This document shows positions 1 through 12,128 of a stretch of DNA of 64,000 nt, piece by piece. Position numbers and translations under genes: made by a program. The DNA is taken from the NCBI GenBank assembly GCA_025642065.1, contig JAODUP010000359.1, positions 62,001-126,000 of the forward strand, read 5' to 3'. The stretch's first letter is position 1; each line of letters opens with the position of its first letter. The notes under the pieces are model-generated. The model saw nothing but the letters and a program-made list of their open reading frames with translations. It was not told the origin of the DNA and ran no database searches. This stretch comes from Paralvinella palmiformis. Lineage: Eukaryota > Annelida > Polychaeta > Terebellida > Alvinellidae.

Positions 1-588
1 TCACGTACCAATCCTTCGTATCGTTGTAATCTGTACATTTAACCTTTTCTAGTATCTCATCGGCGGTAGCTGCAGGACACACAGAGAGTAGGTACTACTT
101 TTTATTTATTGCCAGCTGGATCGGATGCCGTACGAGCGAACAAACCGATAAGGGTACAGGGTATGTTCGTACCTCCGCCGGGTGTCTCCACGAACTGGCC
201 GTCCTTGTAAATAAACTGGCTGGTCACTCTTACTTGCTCTTCGTCATAAAAGTGCAGCTCGTCGAGCATCGTGCCAAAGTACGGCGCCAAGTCGACCGTT
301 CTGTCGCAATCGATACTGTCCATGCCTTGTGGAGGGTGGAAGTCAAATCGTAACAAATAACAAATGGCATTAAATTGTGCGTGTGTGTGTGTGTGTTTTA
401 GCTGTGTATAATAAGGCACAGGCACAGAGAATCTCGAACCGTGAATTCAAACTCTGGACGTTTCTTCAGGGGACTGAATCCAGAGTGGCGACTTTTCTTG
501 CTGAGACATGTGTAATGTCTCACCAGTCAGCAGCCTTCAACCCAGATGTTCCAGGTGTGACTAGAGCTACAGTTAAACAAGTCAACTC

Positions 589-656
<68 letters not shown>

Positions 657-1485
657 TGTGTTGGGGGTGCGTGCGTGTGTGCCTACTCGAGAGAGAGAAA
701 AAAGTATCGGCTTCTAAACAATGCAATAACCAGATACCGTGATCCGAAACGATGACGATGTTGACGCATTTATCCAAATTGTGCTGCTGCAATCCCGACA
801 TCAACATATTGATAATATGATCGACTCGAGAAAGGTTGGCTGTCAGCTGAAACGGAACAAAATTGGGACGTTGACTCAACGCTGGTCCATATAATTTATT
901 ATAACAATTCGGTATTTGCGTCAATGACAGATCCAGAACGACCTAACTGCAGGTCAACATAGCTAACATAAATCCACACTTTTAATGGGCATTCTCGTTA
1001 TTTATTCATCATTTTCAGATTACCCATTCTCCGTATGGTCCACTTCGATGTCCGGATCCATCCGGTTCATGAAGATAGAAGGTGACCAGCGATGGGAATT
1101 CAGCCGGGTCCGTCTTAAAGTAGCCGATGATTTCGTTAACTCGATCCTTAAATGGCACGTTCCTGAGAAATAGATGTTTAGTTTCTATCAGAAGTGGTTT
1201 GTTTTCAAGACAATTGCCACGGGTACTTCGCTAAATAAATACTGCAAGTGATAGGGAAAGAACGGCTTAAAATTAATCTAAGACCATAATAATTTATTCA
1301 TTATGATCAGCATCATATCCAGGAAAAACTGTATTTACAGATCCAACCCACAGGATTTTCATGGTAAATTAGTGAAATGAACTGTAAACAATGAAAAATT
1401 GAATACAATATTAATAAGAATAACTCACTCGTGGTAGTTGTAGCATACACTTGGCCTCATACCTGGGAAGTATATATATATATAC

Positions 1486-1534
<49 letters not shown>

Positions 1535-2761
1535 TATCAAAATCAAATAGACGTAGTCGTACCTTGTATATCCACTTCTGAACCAGGCCAGTACATGGTT
1601 ATAGCCTTTTTACCTGCCTTTACTACCGTGTTCCAAATCTAGATAATATTTTCAAATCAAATAAAAACATCAAACATCATATATATGTTTGTACATTGTT
1701 TGTACAGCACAATGTTAAACATTAATTGTGTACGAAGTAAATATTTTGGCACATAGATATTTTCCTAATCCATTTTCGCTGTTTACAGCAGTCTCCAAGT
1801 AAAAAGGGAAATCCTCATATTTACAGTACAGAAGTACAACACTTATAGTAAATGTTAACAACAAACAACAAACAAACAAACCTGAATATATGAACACTTT
1901 TATATAGAATACATAAGAATGGTCTACCAACCGGTTCGCCCTTCCACCAATGGGAACGGAAACTGCTCGGTTTTCCAATTGAAAAATCTTCGTTTAAATC
2001 CATATCGTACATAGAATTGGCGACAATGCCATGGGATTCTGTGTATAATCCCTAAAGGCAAGTATTGAGATTATTGGAACGATATGTTTTATGTATATCA
2101 GCTCGCGCCCGCTCACATACACACACGCAAACGCATACACACCAACACACACACACACAATCTCTCTCACACAGACATACCCCCCACATACATACACTCA
2201 CACACACACACACACACACACACACAAATATATATATATATATATATACCATATACATACAAAAAACAGAGTAGAGAATCTGTGTATTTTAGCAGTGTGA
2301 TATTAGGCACTGGCACAGAGAATTACAAATCATAAATACAACTTCTGGACCAATTCAGGATATTAGATCCAGAGAAGCGACTTTTCACTTGTCTCTAAAA
2401 TACGAATCGAGTCTTGATATCTGAGAGTAGCGCGTCAGGACACGGCGGTGGTGATAATGTCAAAAGCTTAAATAGCCATACTTCTGGATATACGCTCCAT
2501 CTCTCTTCCACGAAACACCTTACAAACTTATTGCTATAACCACTATCTTTTAATTGTCCGTTTGTGCAGGGGCCAGCTGTCAGGAAGCGACAGTAATTGA
2601 ACCCAATAGATGAATTGTTAAAGCAGACCGTTATGGCGTCATAGCGTCGTGCTGGCGAAAAACTTAACAACATTTTCAAATAATACCCAGTGTCCACATA
2701 CGGTCATATTAACGGCATTTGATAGGTAGATAGATTTATTTATCAATTTCCAGTATTACAC

Positions 2762-2804
<43 letters not shown>

Positions 2805-4560
2805 CTAAACGTACAATTATTATTGATTGATTACGTAGAAAATTGAAGGCCTGAGATAGCAGAAGTTATCTCCCTCTCGGATCCTTCCTGACAAATTAAT
2901 AATGCAAAAAGTATGTACATAAAAATGGCTGATGGAAACAAATATATATATATTAATCGTTATGGTTGTGTTGCATAGCTGCTCGCTGTACAAAGGCTCC
3001 CAATTTGACCGATGATGAAATAATCACTTGATTTCATTAACGACAATCAGATTACAACTAGCAGTGAATGTCATAGCACAGATTGGCCATAACTCTACCG
3101 TGGAAGGACAACTCTTCTCCCAGATAGATAATGGGACTCGGATCCTTTATCCCAGTAAAGGCCTTGATATACTCGCTTCACAAAAAGGAAAGTGCCACTT
3201 ACCGTCACCAGAGAGTAATGGTTCGGGAAGGTTTTGCTCGGATACATCGACCGTAGGAATGGAGCCCGGAATCCACATTCGGCTATCTTCAAAATGGTCG
3301 GCGTCAGGTTCCGGCTTAGATAGTCGGCTCTGAATCCATCCATCGATATCAGTATCAAAGGCGAACTGATTCTAGGAGTAAATAAATCGACAAACGTTGT
3401 TATTGGTTTTTAAACGTACCCCTCCCCCCGAAGCCTGTATAATTTCCCTTTTCACCAGTGGTTATTTGCGTTCGGCTTATATATGTTTCCTTAGGGAACT
3501 GTCCCTCGTGCCAAATTTGTGACAACTGTCGAGGTTAAATAAAACACTCACTCATTCATTCACTCACTCGCTCACTCACTCGCTCGTTAGAGCAACGAAA
3601 AATAATGAGTCAGTAATTAGTCCAGCCTCGACGCCGAATGCATCTGGATCATAAGTCAGAGTGGCAGCTCACCGGAGTGAAACATCTTCCAAACGCAGGT
3701 ACGGGTCTGGCGATTCGAACCCACACCTGGAGGCTTGCTGCGCGGCGCCGACTAGCGGCAGAAAGAAAGAAATAAAAATGTTTCGATGCTATTACCCGTC
3801 GGGACAGATCGGAGTCCCCGGCGTTGGACACTCTCCTCTCCATGGCACATTCGGATCGTAGTTTAGCGTATCGTTGTTCTGGAGTGAATCCAGGCAACCT
3901 TCGTCAGCCGACTTCTTACTAGTACTTAAGCCTATGGCGAGTCCTAGTGCGAGAGCCACAACCTAGAAATATGTAAGCAATCGATGAGATGCTGCCCTTC
4001 AGCAGCCGGAAGTTGGTGGTTTGAAATGGTTTCGTCATCTTCGGAATACGCATATCGGCTTATTAAACTCATTCCCGGCGGGTGGGGGATGTTTCAGCTG
4101 TTTCGCATTAAACGTGTTACTAGCAGAAAACGCGTTGAATAAAATGTGATGACGACGATATGAAATGTGAGCATCTTGTTCCTTATTATTTGCCCATCAA
4201 CTGTTTATTGTATTTGGGATTTTTCGGGGATTGGTAACTCTCGATGCTAGCTGATGTTATAACTTGAACGTAATCGGCGACGTATTCGCTTGGAGAGAAA
4301 CTGAAACTGGCTTCTAGTATCTGGGGATGTTTTCAAATACTTAAGACGGAGGTGGTATACCTGAAACTCACTGCTCCGAGACCTTGCCTACTGCTGAAGG
4401 CATTAACCATTATAGTTTCAATACATCATTGCGTATGTTTCGCTTCGTGCAGCGGATAATTCAGTAAATTGGTAGAAAAACTAATAAGCGAAACCAGAAA
4501 TATATTCAGTAAATTTTGGTTCGTTTCGTTGGAGCAATTGAAAATACTCAATAGCAAAAG

Positions 4561-4591
<31 letters not shown>

Positions 4592-7500
4592 ACATCCACA
4601 CACACACCCGCGTGTCAGTTGAAATAAGAAATTCGTTGCAACACTGTCCATGCGGTACGCTAGCCAGTGCTGTCTTCGTGGATTAAAACCAACTCTCTAT
4701 TTCCTAATATTCGGCTTTTCTAAACAGTTCCGTATTTTACACGAGGCGGTTAAAGAAAGGATAGTTTTCAGAGAGACAGAGGTACAGATGTTCAGCCTAT
4801 GTTAACAAATGACTTCGTGTATGTATCGATGGACAGTGCCATCAGACGAAGCAACTCAGATCACTAAAAAGATCCGGGGCTCTGTTTGTGCACGATTAAT
4901 CCGGTTCGTTGTTGTCGAACGTGACTGGATCTGCTAAATGTACAATCAAACTGTAATCACTATCAAGGTTTCTCTTATCGATAAGTAAATAGCTGATGTT
5001 TCATTTCACCTTGTTTTATCAGTGACAGATACCACCATCCTTCTGATAAGATAATTACAGAAGTATGATGACATAACGACAGGTATAATGATACTTTATA
5101 TGTGTAACCTTGAAATGACCACTGGATGCTATATTCTGAATATTGTCGCAATATTCCGTGATGACGCTGATTGGCCAACATAAACGATAACCACAAATGT
5201 AGCATATGAAGAAACAAATTGTAAATTGACAAACATATCAGGAACTATACCACAAACCAAAAAGCTTAATTTATGCATTTCCAAAATTGTGATAATTGGA
5301 ATTATTAGCTTAAATCGTTTAATTAATATTTAGGTGTTAATAGAACATCGTGTACAATCATCTTTGGAGGGAATATCACACAAGAAATAGACAACATCTC
5401 GGATGGTCAAACATCAGTCACACTATATACATTTTCTACATAAATATCTTAAACAGAAACATTATAATGACTAGAATAATGTGTGCGTGCGTGCGTGTGA
5501 TAATCAACAAACGTTAGCTAAGAGTAACAAAAATCCCTAAAACCCTTAACTTCTATAAATCCATACACCAGTAACACCCACGCCACACACACACACACAC
5601 AAAGAAAAATATATATATATATACATGGGTATATATCATACATATTTACAGGCATAAATATAATAAATCTAAGCAAATCATTAGAATGTTTGTTACCAGA
5701 CCATTCACTTTTCGTACGTGACATATACGCCATGACCCTGTACGGAGCCTCAACCACAGATAAGCGAACAGAAATGCACTTTATGTAATCCAACACTACA
5801 GTTTGCTGTAAACAACAATTTCTACTAATTCAGTGAGAAAGCTATACCTAAACAAACCTCGACAACTGCAAATATTGAGCTTCATTCTGGGTTCGACACA
5901 TTTCGACACGTATTCTACACATCAATCTCACAGACGAAGGTACGATCTGTCTCACGCCGATAATTCGTCGAGACGCTGATGATGCGGTGGGGCGAGTTTT
6001 TGGTGTGTTTTCGCTGCATAACTTAGCCTCGAATTGAGCCCGCTGCGGAAAGGGGACCAAGAAAGTTCTGGTGCGCGTGAATCCCAAAATATGATTACCA
6101 AAAAGAGTGGACCGGAATCCACATCTATACATATCAAAATAATCATACGCGTAAGACTTGACGTTGTCAAGTTCGTCACTAATTAGCACTGATTACATAT
6201 AGCATTGGTCCAGAAAATCCAATAACAAGTCCGTATCCAAATAAGTCTTATGGCGATTTGGTCAGGTTTCTGAGGCTTGGAGTTTCTTAGTCTCAATGAA
6301 TTGTCAATTAACGTCGTTTTGGTTTATACGTGTCCTAAAACGAAAGCATATCAGACCTAATTTCAATTGGAAGTAGAATGTATTCTGTTTTGAAAACAAA
6401 AGGTTTTCACGCCGAGAAATTGTAATTTCTGTTTCAATACGCCAAGATCCGTTTAGAATCCAGAAAATCCAATTATTTCTCTTCCTTCCAAAGGAGCGTA
6501 GCTTAGCAAGCCGATAATGCAAAATTTTGATAAGATGACATAGTATGGTTATAAATAAATATCTAATGGAAACAATCAATATGCATCAAGGAAGGAATAT
6601 TTTCCTGGGATCTTCATTCTGTCTAGTAGACGTACAATCAGCAGTACTCTACTGATTTTGTTGTATGACTAGTAACCTGTTTATCGAAGTAAACCCCGAC
6701 ACTCGGGATAGGACATCATATGGGTATTCTATCTTTCATCTGAAGCGTTAACTTTTTCCGATTCAGACTGTTTGAGTCGAAACCCCATCATGACCTTTGT
6801 AGGTGATAATGTCATGGTTATAGGTCAAAGTTCAAGGTTGTTATAAAAGAAAAGTAATTGTTGCTTCCAACGGAACAATAAACGTCAAGTTTATTAGTGA
6901 GTAACTAGATCCTTCTTTTTTTTCAAAAAGAAAACAAACTAATCGTTTTTTACAGTATGCTAGCATGCTGAAAATTACCAAGTTTGAAAATGCCTTGTGT
7001 ATCTAAGTCATTAGTGTTGTTTTTTTTGTTGTTGTTGTTGTATCTTAAATTTGTTTACAGCCAGGTCATACCCTAAACATGTATCAGTATCAACTGAAAA
7101 ACGTACGAAGTGAATCATCATCGACACGAATACTGACAGAGACAAGATAATTGTATGTGTATCGACCTTTTCTCTGTGTACAAGGACATCCCTAGAAGGA
7201 CGCAATCCTGTCTCACGATCTCACGCAATAATCGTGATCACTTTGTAGTTTGGTGGCGCATGAGCGAGAAAAACAAGCACGTAACTGCTACTGACTCGTT
7301 TTTTGTAACCTCGCTGAAATTGTATCATAGTCAGGTCAATAGTAGTGATATTGTAAAGCGCCTTAGATCATCTATCTAGCTGAATAGGGCGCTATATAAA
7401 TGTCACATATTATTATTATTATTGTTGTTATTATTATTATATGTTACACCCATATGATTACAAAATCGTGTTGGGGTTACCCCCCCCCCCCTCCCTCCAA

Positions 7501-7837
7501 TAAATATTCCCATGTCATTTAATCTCATTTACTAGTGCGACTAATGGTCTGGCGTGGTCAAGCGGTAGCGTGTTAGACCACAGATCAGTACCACCCGTTT
7601 TCGAATCTCGGCGTGGGCATATCTGAAGGTTGTTTCATCTTTGACTTCGCTTCATTGCCTTTGGAGGTCGCTCGGCCCATTTAGCCTACCATGTGCACAA
7701 AAGTGGCCGTAAAACACCACTCATCAATCATCATCACTAGTGCAACAAACAGTCTCGAGATAAAACAAACCTCAACACAGAATCAGTTTCAACAAAGTCA
7801 GATTGGGCAGTTCTGTGCGCTTTTTGTTCACAGCCGA

Positions 7838-7870
<33 letters not shown>

Positions 7871-8519
7871 CTAGACTGAAGAGCTCTGTCTCTTTTTTGT
7901 GCACTCGTTTTGTTCAAATCGAATGACGATTGTACGCAAACAAATCAGACTCCAGAAGCTATCATTGACTAACGTATGCGACAAAACCAAAGCGAAGAGC
8001 CAAAACTGTCTCGTTTGTCGCATAATGGTATTACATTTACGAATAATGGTGTTCAACGACATGTTGGCGCCGAATGCCAATCAGCCAAGGCCTGCTTTCC
8101 CAAGTGATTCGGGGATAATACAGATGTTTTGAGGCTTGCGTCACAGGTCGATGTCGAAAGCAAAGCCCTCCAACACCGAGCCCGACCCATAGCAACTGAA
8201 TTCGCCCCCCGCTCCAACCCTCACCGTCGCTGGCCCCGCCAACAGACCACGTATTTAAAACTACAAATTTAAATTCCTAGCATACAGCTGTAATACATTT
8301 CCCCGATTATGTACGGAATCAAGAACAGAATCAGCTGCAACTTGTGGCTTATATGTAAACACGCACACACGCGCGCAAACACACGCACGCACACACACGC
8401 ACACGACAACAAAACAGGGTTTAATAATTAAAGTTAGTCGCCTACGCGTAAAACAAAGTTTTTATTCCACTCACCACAAGACATGTTGTGATTATAGCAG
8501 CTAATCCCCATCTGTTCAT
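1..8519 (-). CDS. Ectonucleotide pyrophosphatase/phosphodiesterase (ENPP family), 3' end beyond window
   Basis: Cell-surface ectoenzyme that splits phosphodiester or pyrophosphate bonds of nucleotides or related substrates. Coding exons in gene order: 8519-8475, 3962-3796, 3371-3203, 2051-1932, 1638-1563, 1462-1429, 1162-1024, 846-738, 325-173, 69-1. All phases join, giving about 360 residues. Residues 1-4 (MNRW) are a tiny cytoplasmic tail and about 5-27 a hydrophobic signal anchor, so type II topology. Catalytic motifs visible: Asp82 in SMDGFR, nucleophile Thr118 in KTFPNH, Asp238 and His242 in EPDGSGH, Asp285/His286 in [13 protein letters not shown] and WPGSEV are also family blocks. The start ATG lies in an exon entered through a strong polypyrimidine/AG acceptor, with an in-frame stop possible upstream. 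No somatomedin-B repeats lie between anchor and catalytic domain, unlike vertebrate ENPP1-3. The donor after 1932 (GTTGGT) is weak but required by phase. Family is certain; the subtype is not. Confidence 0.93.
396..590 (+). repeat. Dispersed repeat copy A in ENPP intron, next to GT microsatellites
   Basis: About 110 bases from here (ggcacaggcacagagaat onward to gcgactttt) recur with substitutions at 2284-2395. Its end (gttccaggtgtgac followed by taaac) recurs near 49165-49205. The unit is flanked by GT tracts on both sides. It lies in the ENPP intron between exons 738-846 and 173-325. Family unknown. Confidence 0.55.
591..660. repeat. GT/GTGC microsatellite in ENPP intron
   Basis: An uninterrupted GT run changes into GTGC repeats and back. 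It is intronic between ENPP exons 738-846 and 173-325. Cysteine/valine or histidine/threonine-rich reading frames across it are artefacts. Confidence 0.9.
2117..2247. repeat. CA then TA microsatellite in ENPP intron
   Basis: Impure CA tract followed by a TA tract, inside the ENPP intron upstream of exon 1932-2051. Further TA tracts in ENPP introns lie at about 1471-1530 and 2763-2801. Confidence 0.85.
2284..2395 (+). repeat. Dispersed repeat copy B, truncated
   Basis: Second copy of the repeat at 396-590, sharing ggcac-ggcacagagaat, the tctgga block and agcgacttttc. It sits just downstream of a CA/TA microsatellite (2117-2247), again inside an ENPP intron. The right part of copy A is missing. 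Confidence 0.5.
5225..5480 (+). repeat. 250-bp dispersed repeat, copy 1
   Basis: Shares an ordered series of blocks with 15880-16130: aactataccac, aaaattgt, tagagaacatcgtg/atagaacatcgtg, caatcatc, gacacaagaa/cacaagaaatagacaacatctcgg, ggtcaaa-atcagt and cagaaacat. Both copies have the same orientation. No ORF or tRNA boxes recognised. Confidence 0.7.
7340..7440 (+). repeat. Short interspersed repeat tail with AGCGCC...GGGCGCTATATAAATG and ATT tail
   Basis: The segment ends in gggcgctatataaatg followed by ATT repeats, a layout common at 3' ends of invertebrate SINE-like repeats (general knowledge). Weaker look-alikes occur at about 30205-30300 and, inverted, at about 53510-53560. No promoter boxes were seen, so it is a 3' fragment. 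Confidence 0.4.
7542..7735 (+). repeat. tRNA-derived SINE, copy 1
   Basis: Begins with a tRNA-like head containing the A box (here tggtcaagcgg) and B box ttcgaatctc, followed by a conserved body and a CATCATC tail. Imperfect 11-base target-site duplications (actagtgcgac / actagtgcaac) flank it at 7531-7541 and 7736-7746. RNA polymerase III would be the expected promoter type. Confidence 0.88.
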
Positions 8520-9471
8520 TTTATAATTAGGCTGAGGGAAAAAACAAGAGAAATATTTGGTAAAGGTTGATGTCACCTTAATAAAGTAACATAAACATTA
8601 CAAATACTAACACATTAGGTTAGAAACTAAATCTGTAACAGAATAAATTTGTTACAGCCTCTCTCTCTCTCTCTCGGTGTGTGTGTGTGTGTGTGTGTGT
8701 ATGTGTTAATGACAATTAAAGTAATTAGCACTTACGACTTTCCAGGTAACTATCCTCGCCCAGTAACTAATTACGACCACCGATACGAACAGTTCTCACG
8801 GCGACTGCTATTAAGCACTGACATCCGATTCACGCGCTATGCCAATCGCTGTACTGTAATGTACACACACACATATACAGAGAGAGAGAGAGAGCCTGTA
8901 AGTTCGACAATTAGCATACGGTGAAATCTCGAGATAATAGTGGACAAACACTTAACGGATTAGGTCGAAGTACAGCGAGCACTGCAACGACACCTCGCCA
9001 TTGTCGAAAATTTGTTACAGACACAAAGCGAAATCATAAATCCGGATTTTAATACGAGCTTCCAGCGTCACCTAAAATATCGGTCACGTCCGATTGGCTT
9101 ATATTGCGAATATATTACTGTTTACATCCGAATCTTTAAAAAACGCCATTCAAGTGAGAACACACCGCGGTGATTCAAATCCTTGGTAAAACATCCCCAG
9201 ATAACAGACTTCGAGGGGTCCCATTTCAACGATAAACGAGGAGACTAGATTGATGATATTCAGCCGACGATGAAGCACTAAACTAAGAACACTTCGTCAA
9301 GCTAAACAGATACTTTGGTTTTTTCGAAGTCATCTAGCATCTGGTCAGGTTACTGCTGAGTTGGTCGTATCTATCTAGCGCCCTCACGACGGCTACAAAC
9401 GTTAACGGGTACAGATAGATTGATTGGCTGATGAAATTATTTGATTGATACCTTCATTGATTGATTGGTTG

Positions 9472-9539
<68 letters not shown>

Positions 9540-9815
9540 TTAATCAATCGATTGATGAATGGGTTGATAATGAAACAGTCGATGAATGGGTTTATTGATT
9601 GATTTGTTCTTTGTTCATTGATTGATTGATTGATATCTTAATTTTATTTCAATTTTAAAACTCATAATTTCTCCCAAAAAACATAGCACAACCAACTGAA
9701 TAAAAATATTTTTAATATAGCCGCCCTAGATAAACTCTATTATTTGACGGCCCATCTTAGAAGAACACAAAAATCGGTAGATGCCGCGTAAACAAACAGC
9801 TGTATTCGTACTCAC

Positions 9816-9848
9816 CACAAGACGTTCTCTTTAGAGTCGTACTCATAT
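9816..9848 (-). other. Possible 5' untranslated or alternative first exon of the ENPP gene
   Basis: On the minus strand a short segment between a ctag acceptor and a gtgagt donor ends in the same 14 bases (GTCTTGTG plus GTGAGT) as the first coding exon at 8475. Joined to the acceptor at 8531 it would give only a short upstream ORF that stops at once, so it could be a 5' UTR exon or a decayed exon copy. Joined directly to 3962 it is out of frame. Splice signals are the only support. Confidence 0.25.
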
Positions 9849-11040
9849 CTAGGCAAGCCTCCGATGCCGTAATAAGAATATGAAAGTCATTATTGAACAA
9901 AAGTAGGGACGAAGTAGATTATAAACAGCTACATTTTATCGTCTTTCATTATAGAGATTACTGTATTATGATTTTACTTAATTTAAAACAAAATCTACTT
10001 TAAAAGAAATTAAACGCGTAGTGAAGAAGTTATTTAAAATATGTACCCAGCTTCTGTGATTTTTGTTAGCGAAAGTGTTGATTACATTACAATGTTAAAA
10101 TCACACGATAATCTCGAACTCGTTGCTCATAATCGCCATTTTAGTTGCCCCTTCTTCCTTTCTCGGGATCTGTAACCTGATCTTTTTTATTTCATCTTAC
10201 TGAATGATCTTTCACCGGAACATTCGTAACAGTTAAAATAAGATAATATTGGTAATTACATCCCTTAAACTTGTCAACGTTCAGCTTAAAGATATTTAAT
10301 TATTTTCATAGAAATCGTGAATACGCATTTATCTCGAAGTTAGATTGAAGGTTATTAGCCACGTCGAGTAAAACCACAAACTTGAAAACAAAAAGCATAG
10401 AGTTGTAAATAAAATCTTTTATTTGTAACTGGATATAGAACTTTACGAGAATTACAAATATTTATATAGCACTCTAACTTGCCTCAAATGTTTACTTCTA
10501 CCATATCAATAGGAAATGTTTCATGTCATTCTGGATCAATAAACAGTACACGTTCGTGCCTGGATCTTATTCTATGTATGAGAATGAACTATCTCTCTGG
10601 ATTAAAGAGTGAATGGGTTGGTTAATTTCAGTGAGTGAATGAGTGCGTAAGTGAGCGAGTCAGTCGGTCAGCCAGTCAGTTAGTGTATTTAGCAACACTG
10701 TGGTATAAAAAATATAATATAAAATACAGAGGTTAGTTGTAACCTGACAAACGATTGAAAGTTATTTTTAAGAGTATGTGATTTGTAATAAATTAAATTA
10801 TTATTCTGGAGTAATAAATAAATTCAGAAGATATCGTGGAAGATTCTTACACTTGGATGTCCCAAAATAATATGAAGTGAAAATTAAATACAGTCATTGC
10901 TGACTAATTGGTGCTAGTTGCTAGTGCCAAGTACTTCAAGTCCTTAGATCACCGTACTAGGATGGCATACGTTATTGTTGGTCTAAATGTCAGACCGGCA
11001 TGTTCGGTCTCTCCAGCTGTGATGATGGGATGAGGACGTC

Positions 11041-11280
11041 AACACATAGACGCTCTTCGGCCTCACAGGTAGAGCGTGAAACTATTTACCTATGGCTATG
11101 GTCGTTCTGTGCGGGAGGTCGCAGGTTCGCGCCTCGGCCGTGGCACTATAGTAGGAGGAGGTTTTCATCCAGCCAGGCAGCTGACAAGGTTTTCTCCACC
11201 GAACATGCCATCTATTCTAAATTGCGTCTCCCTCATTTGAGGTTGCCAGCCACGTAAACAGCTGCCATTTCGGCCATTAA
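11041..11280 (+). repeat. Second SINE-like family, copy 1
   Basis: Starts with ggcctcacaggtagagcgtg (tRNA A-box-like) and ggttcgcgcctc (B-box-like). It continues through aaggttttctccacc and ctcccctcattt-like text to ttgaggttgccagccacgt and ends in a TATTATTATT tail. A second copy lies inverted at 24500-24725. The open frame across it is not a gene. Confidence 0.65.
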
Positions 11281-11939
11281 TAATATTATTATTATGTAGA
11301 GGAAAGGTTATTCAGGAAAGGCAACTTAGCTACGATGTCCGGCTGCTTTACTACGAGCGTTCTGCGGGGTAAATAAACCTTGATGACCCAGATATTATCC
11401 TATGCAAGAGTCTAGTTATTAAGTAATTAATTTGCGAAATCTGAATGTTCCAACTTTTACGTGTACGGAGTCATTGACCCCCCACCCCTCCCCCAACAAA
11501 CAAACAAACAAACACTTGAGTAGCTTTTGCTTGCAAATTTATAATTGGAATAATATATAACTTTCTACATTTGAAGATAAGAAGATTTTCACATTCTTTA
11601 TTATTCGAACCTCTGGCCTCCTGAACAGCACGAACCATAGGTACTGAAGTTCCACGCTCTTACCCACTAGTCCATAGAGGGGTTCTGACCTGTCCTTAAT
11701 GTTGTTGTTGGTGTGTGTAAGGGTCTTTCAGGAGAAGTGGGGTTAGGATGTCTAGTAGGAATGTTGATTTTCTTATGATCAATGCTGCTAGGTGATGGTC
11801 TGGATTAATAACAGGCCAAGTGCATGGGCAGGTTATAAACGAACATCGTGATAGTAGCACAATTATAATCTGATATCAATTGTAATAACTTCCTCTAGCT
11901 CACCTTCTCGGAATAAAATAACCTAAAGACGGATTATGG

Positions 11940-12128
11940 AAGCACCTCCGTGGTCTAACGGTAGCGTGGTGTATCACAGATCACTACCACCCGTGTTCGA
12001 ATCTCGGCGTGGTCATATCTGAAGGGTGTTTCATCTTTGACTTTGCTTCATTACCTTTGGAGATCGTTCGGCCCATTTACTCTATCATGTGCACAAAAGT
12101 GGCCTTAAAACATTAATCATCATCGTCA
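11940..12128 (+). repeat. tRNA-derived SINE, copy 2
   Basis: Same family as 7542-7735: head cacctccgtggtctaacgg, B box ttcgaatctcgg, body and gtgcacaaaagtgg block, ending in ATCATCATCG. More diverged; duplications not clear. Confidence 0.85.

Larger units (their letters stand above)
3963..8474. other. ENPP intron 1, no coding exon recognised
   Basis: About 4.5 kb between the signal-anchor exons. It contains a CT tract (4561-4586), one copy of a 250-bp repeat (5225-5480), a GCGC-tail repeat (7340-7440), a SINE (7542-7735) and a GT tract (7840-7868). A minus-strand open frame at 6189-5848 has no recognisable domain or clear splice framing. Confidence 0.6.

Noticed and set aside
2395..2697. 100-codon minus-strand frame in an ENPP intron with several Cys
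   Set aside because: No family recognised, no clear splice boundaries, and the ENPP frame is complete without it.
5848..6189. 113-codon minus-strand frame in ENPP intron 1
   Set aside because: No domain recognised; including it would disrupt the continuous anchor formed by exons 8519-8475 and 3962-3796.
7542..7620. A true tRNA gene at the SINE heads
   Set aside because: The A and B boxes are present, but the sequence continues into a conserved non-tRNA body and tail, flanked by target duplications and repeated through the window.
11000..11257. 85-codon plus-strand frame
   Set aside because: Lies within a repeated SINE-like unit also found inverted at 24500-24725.
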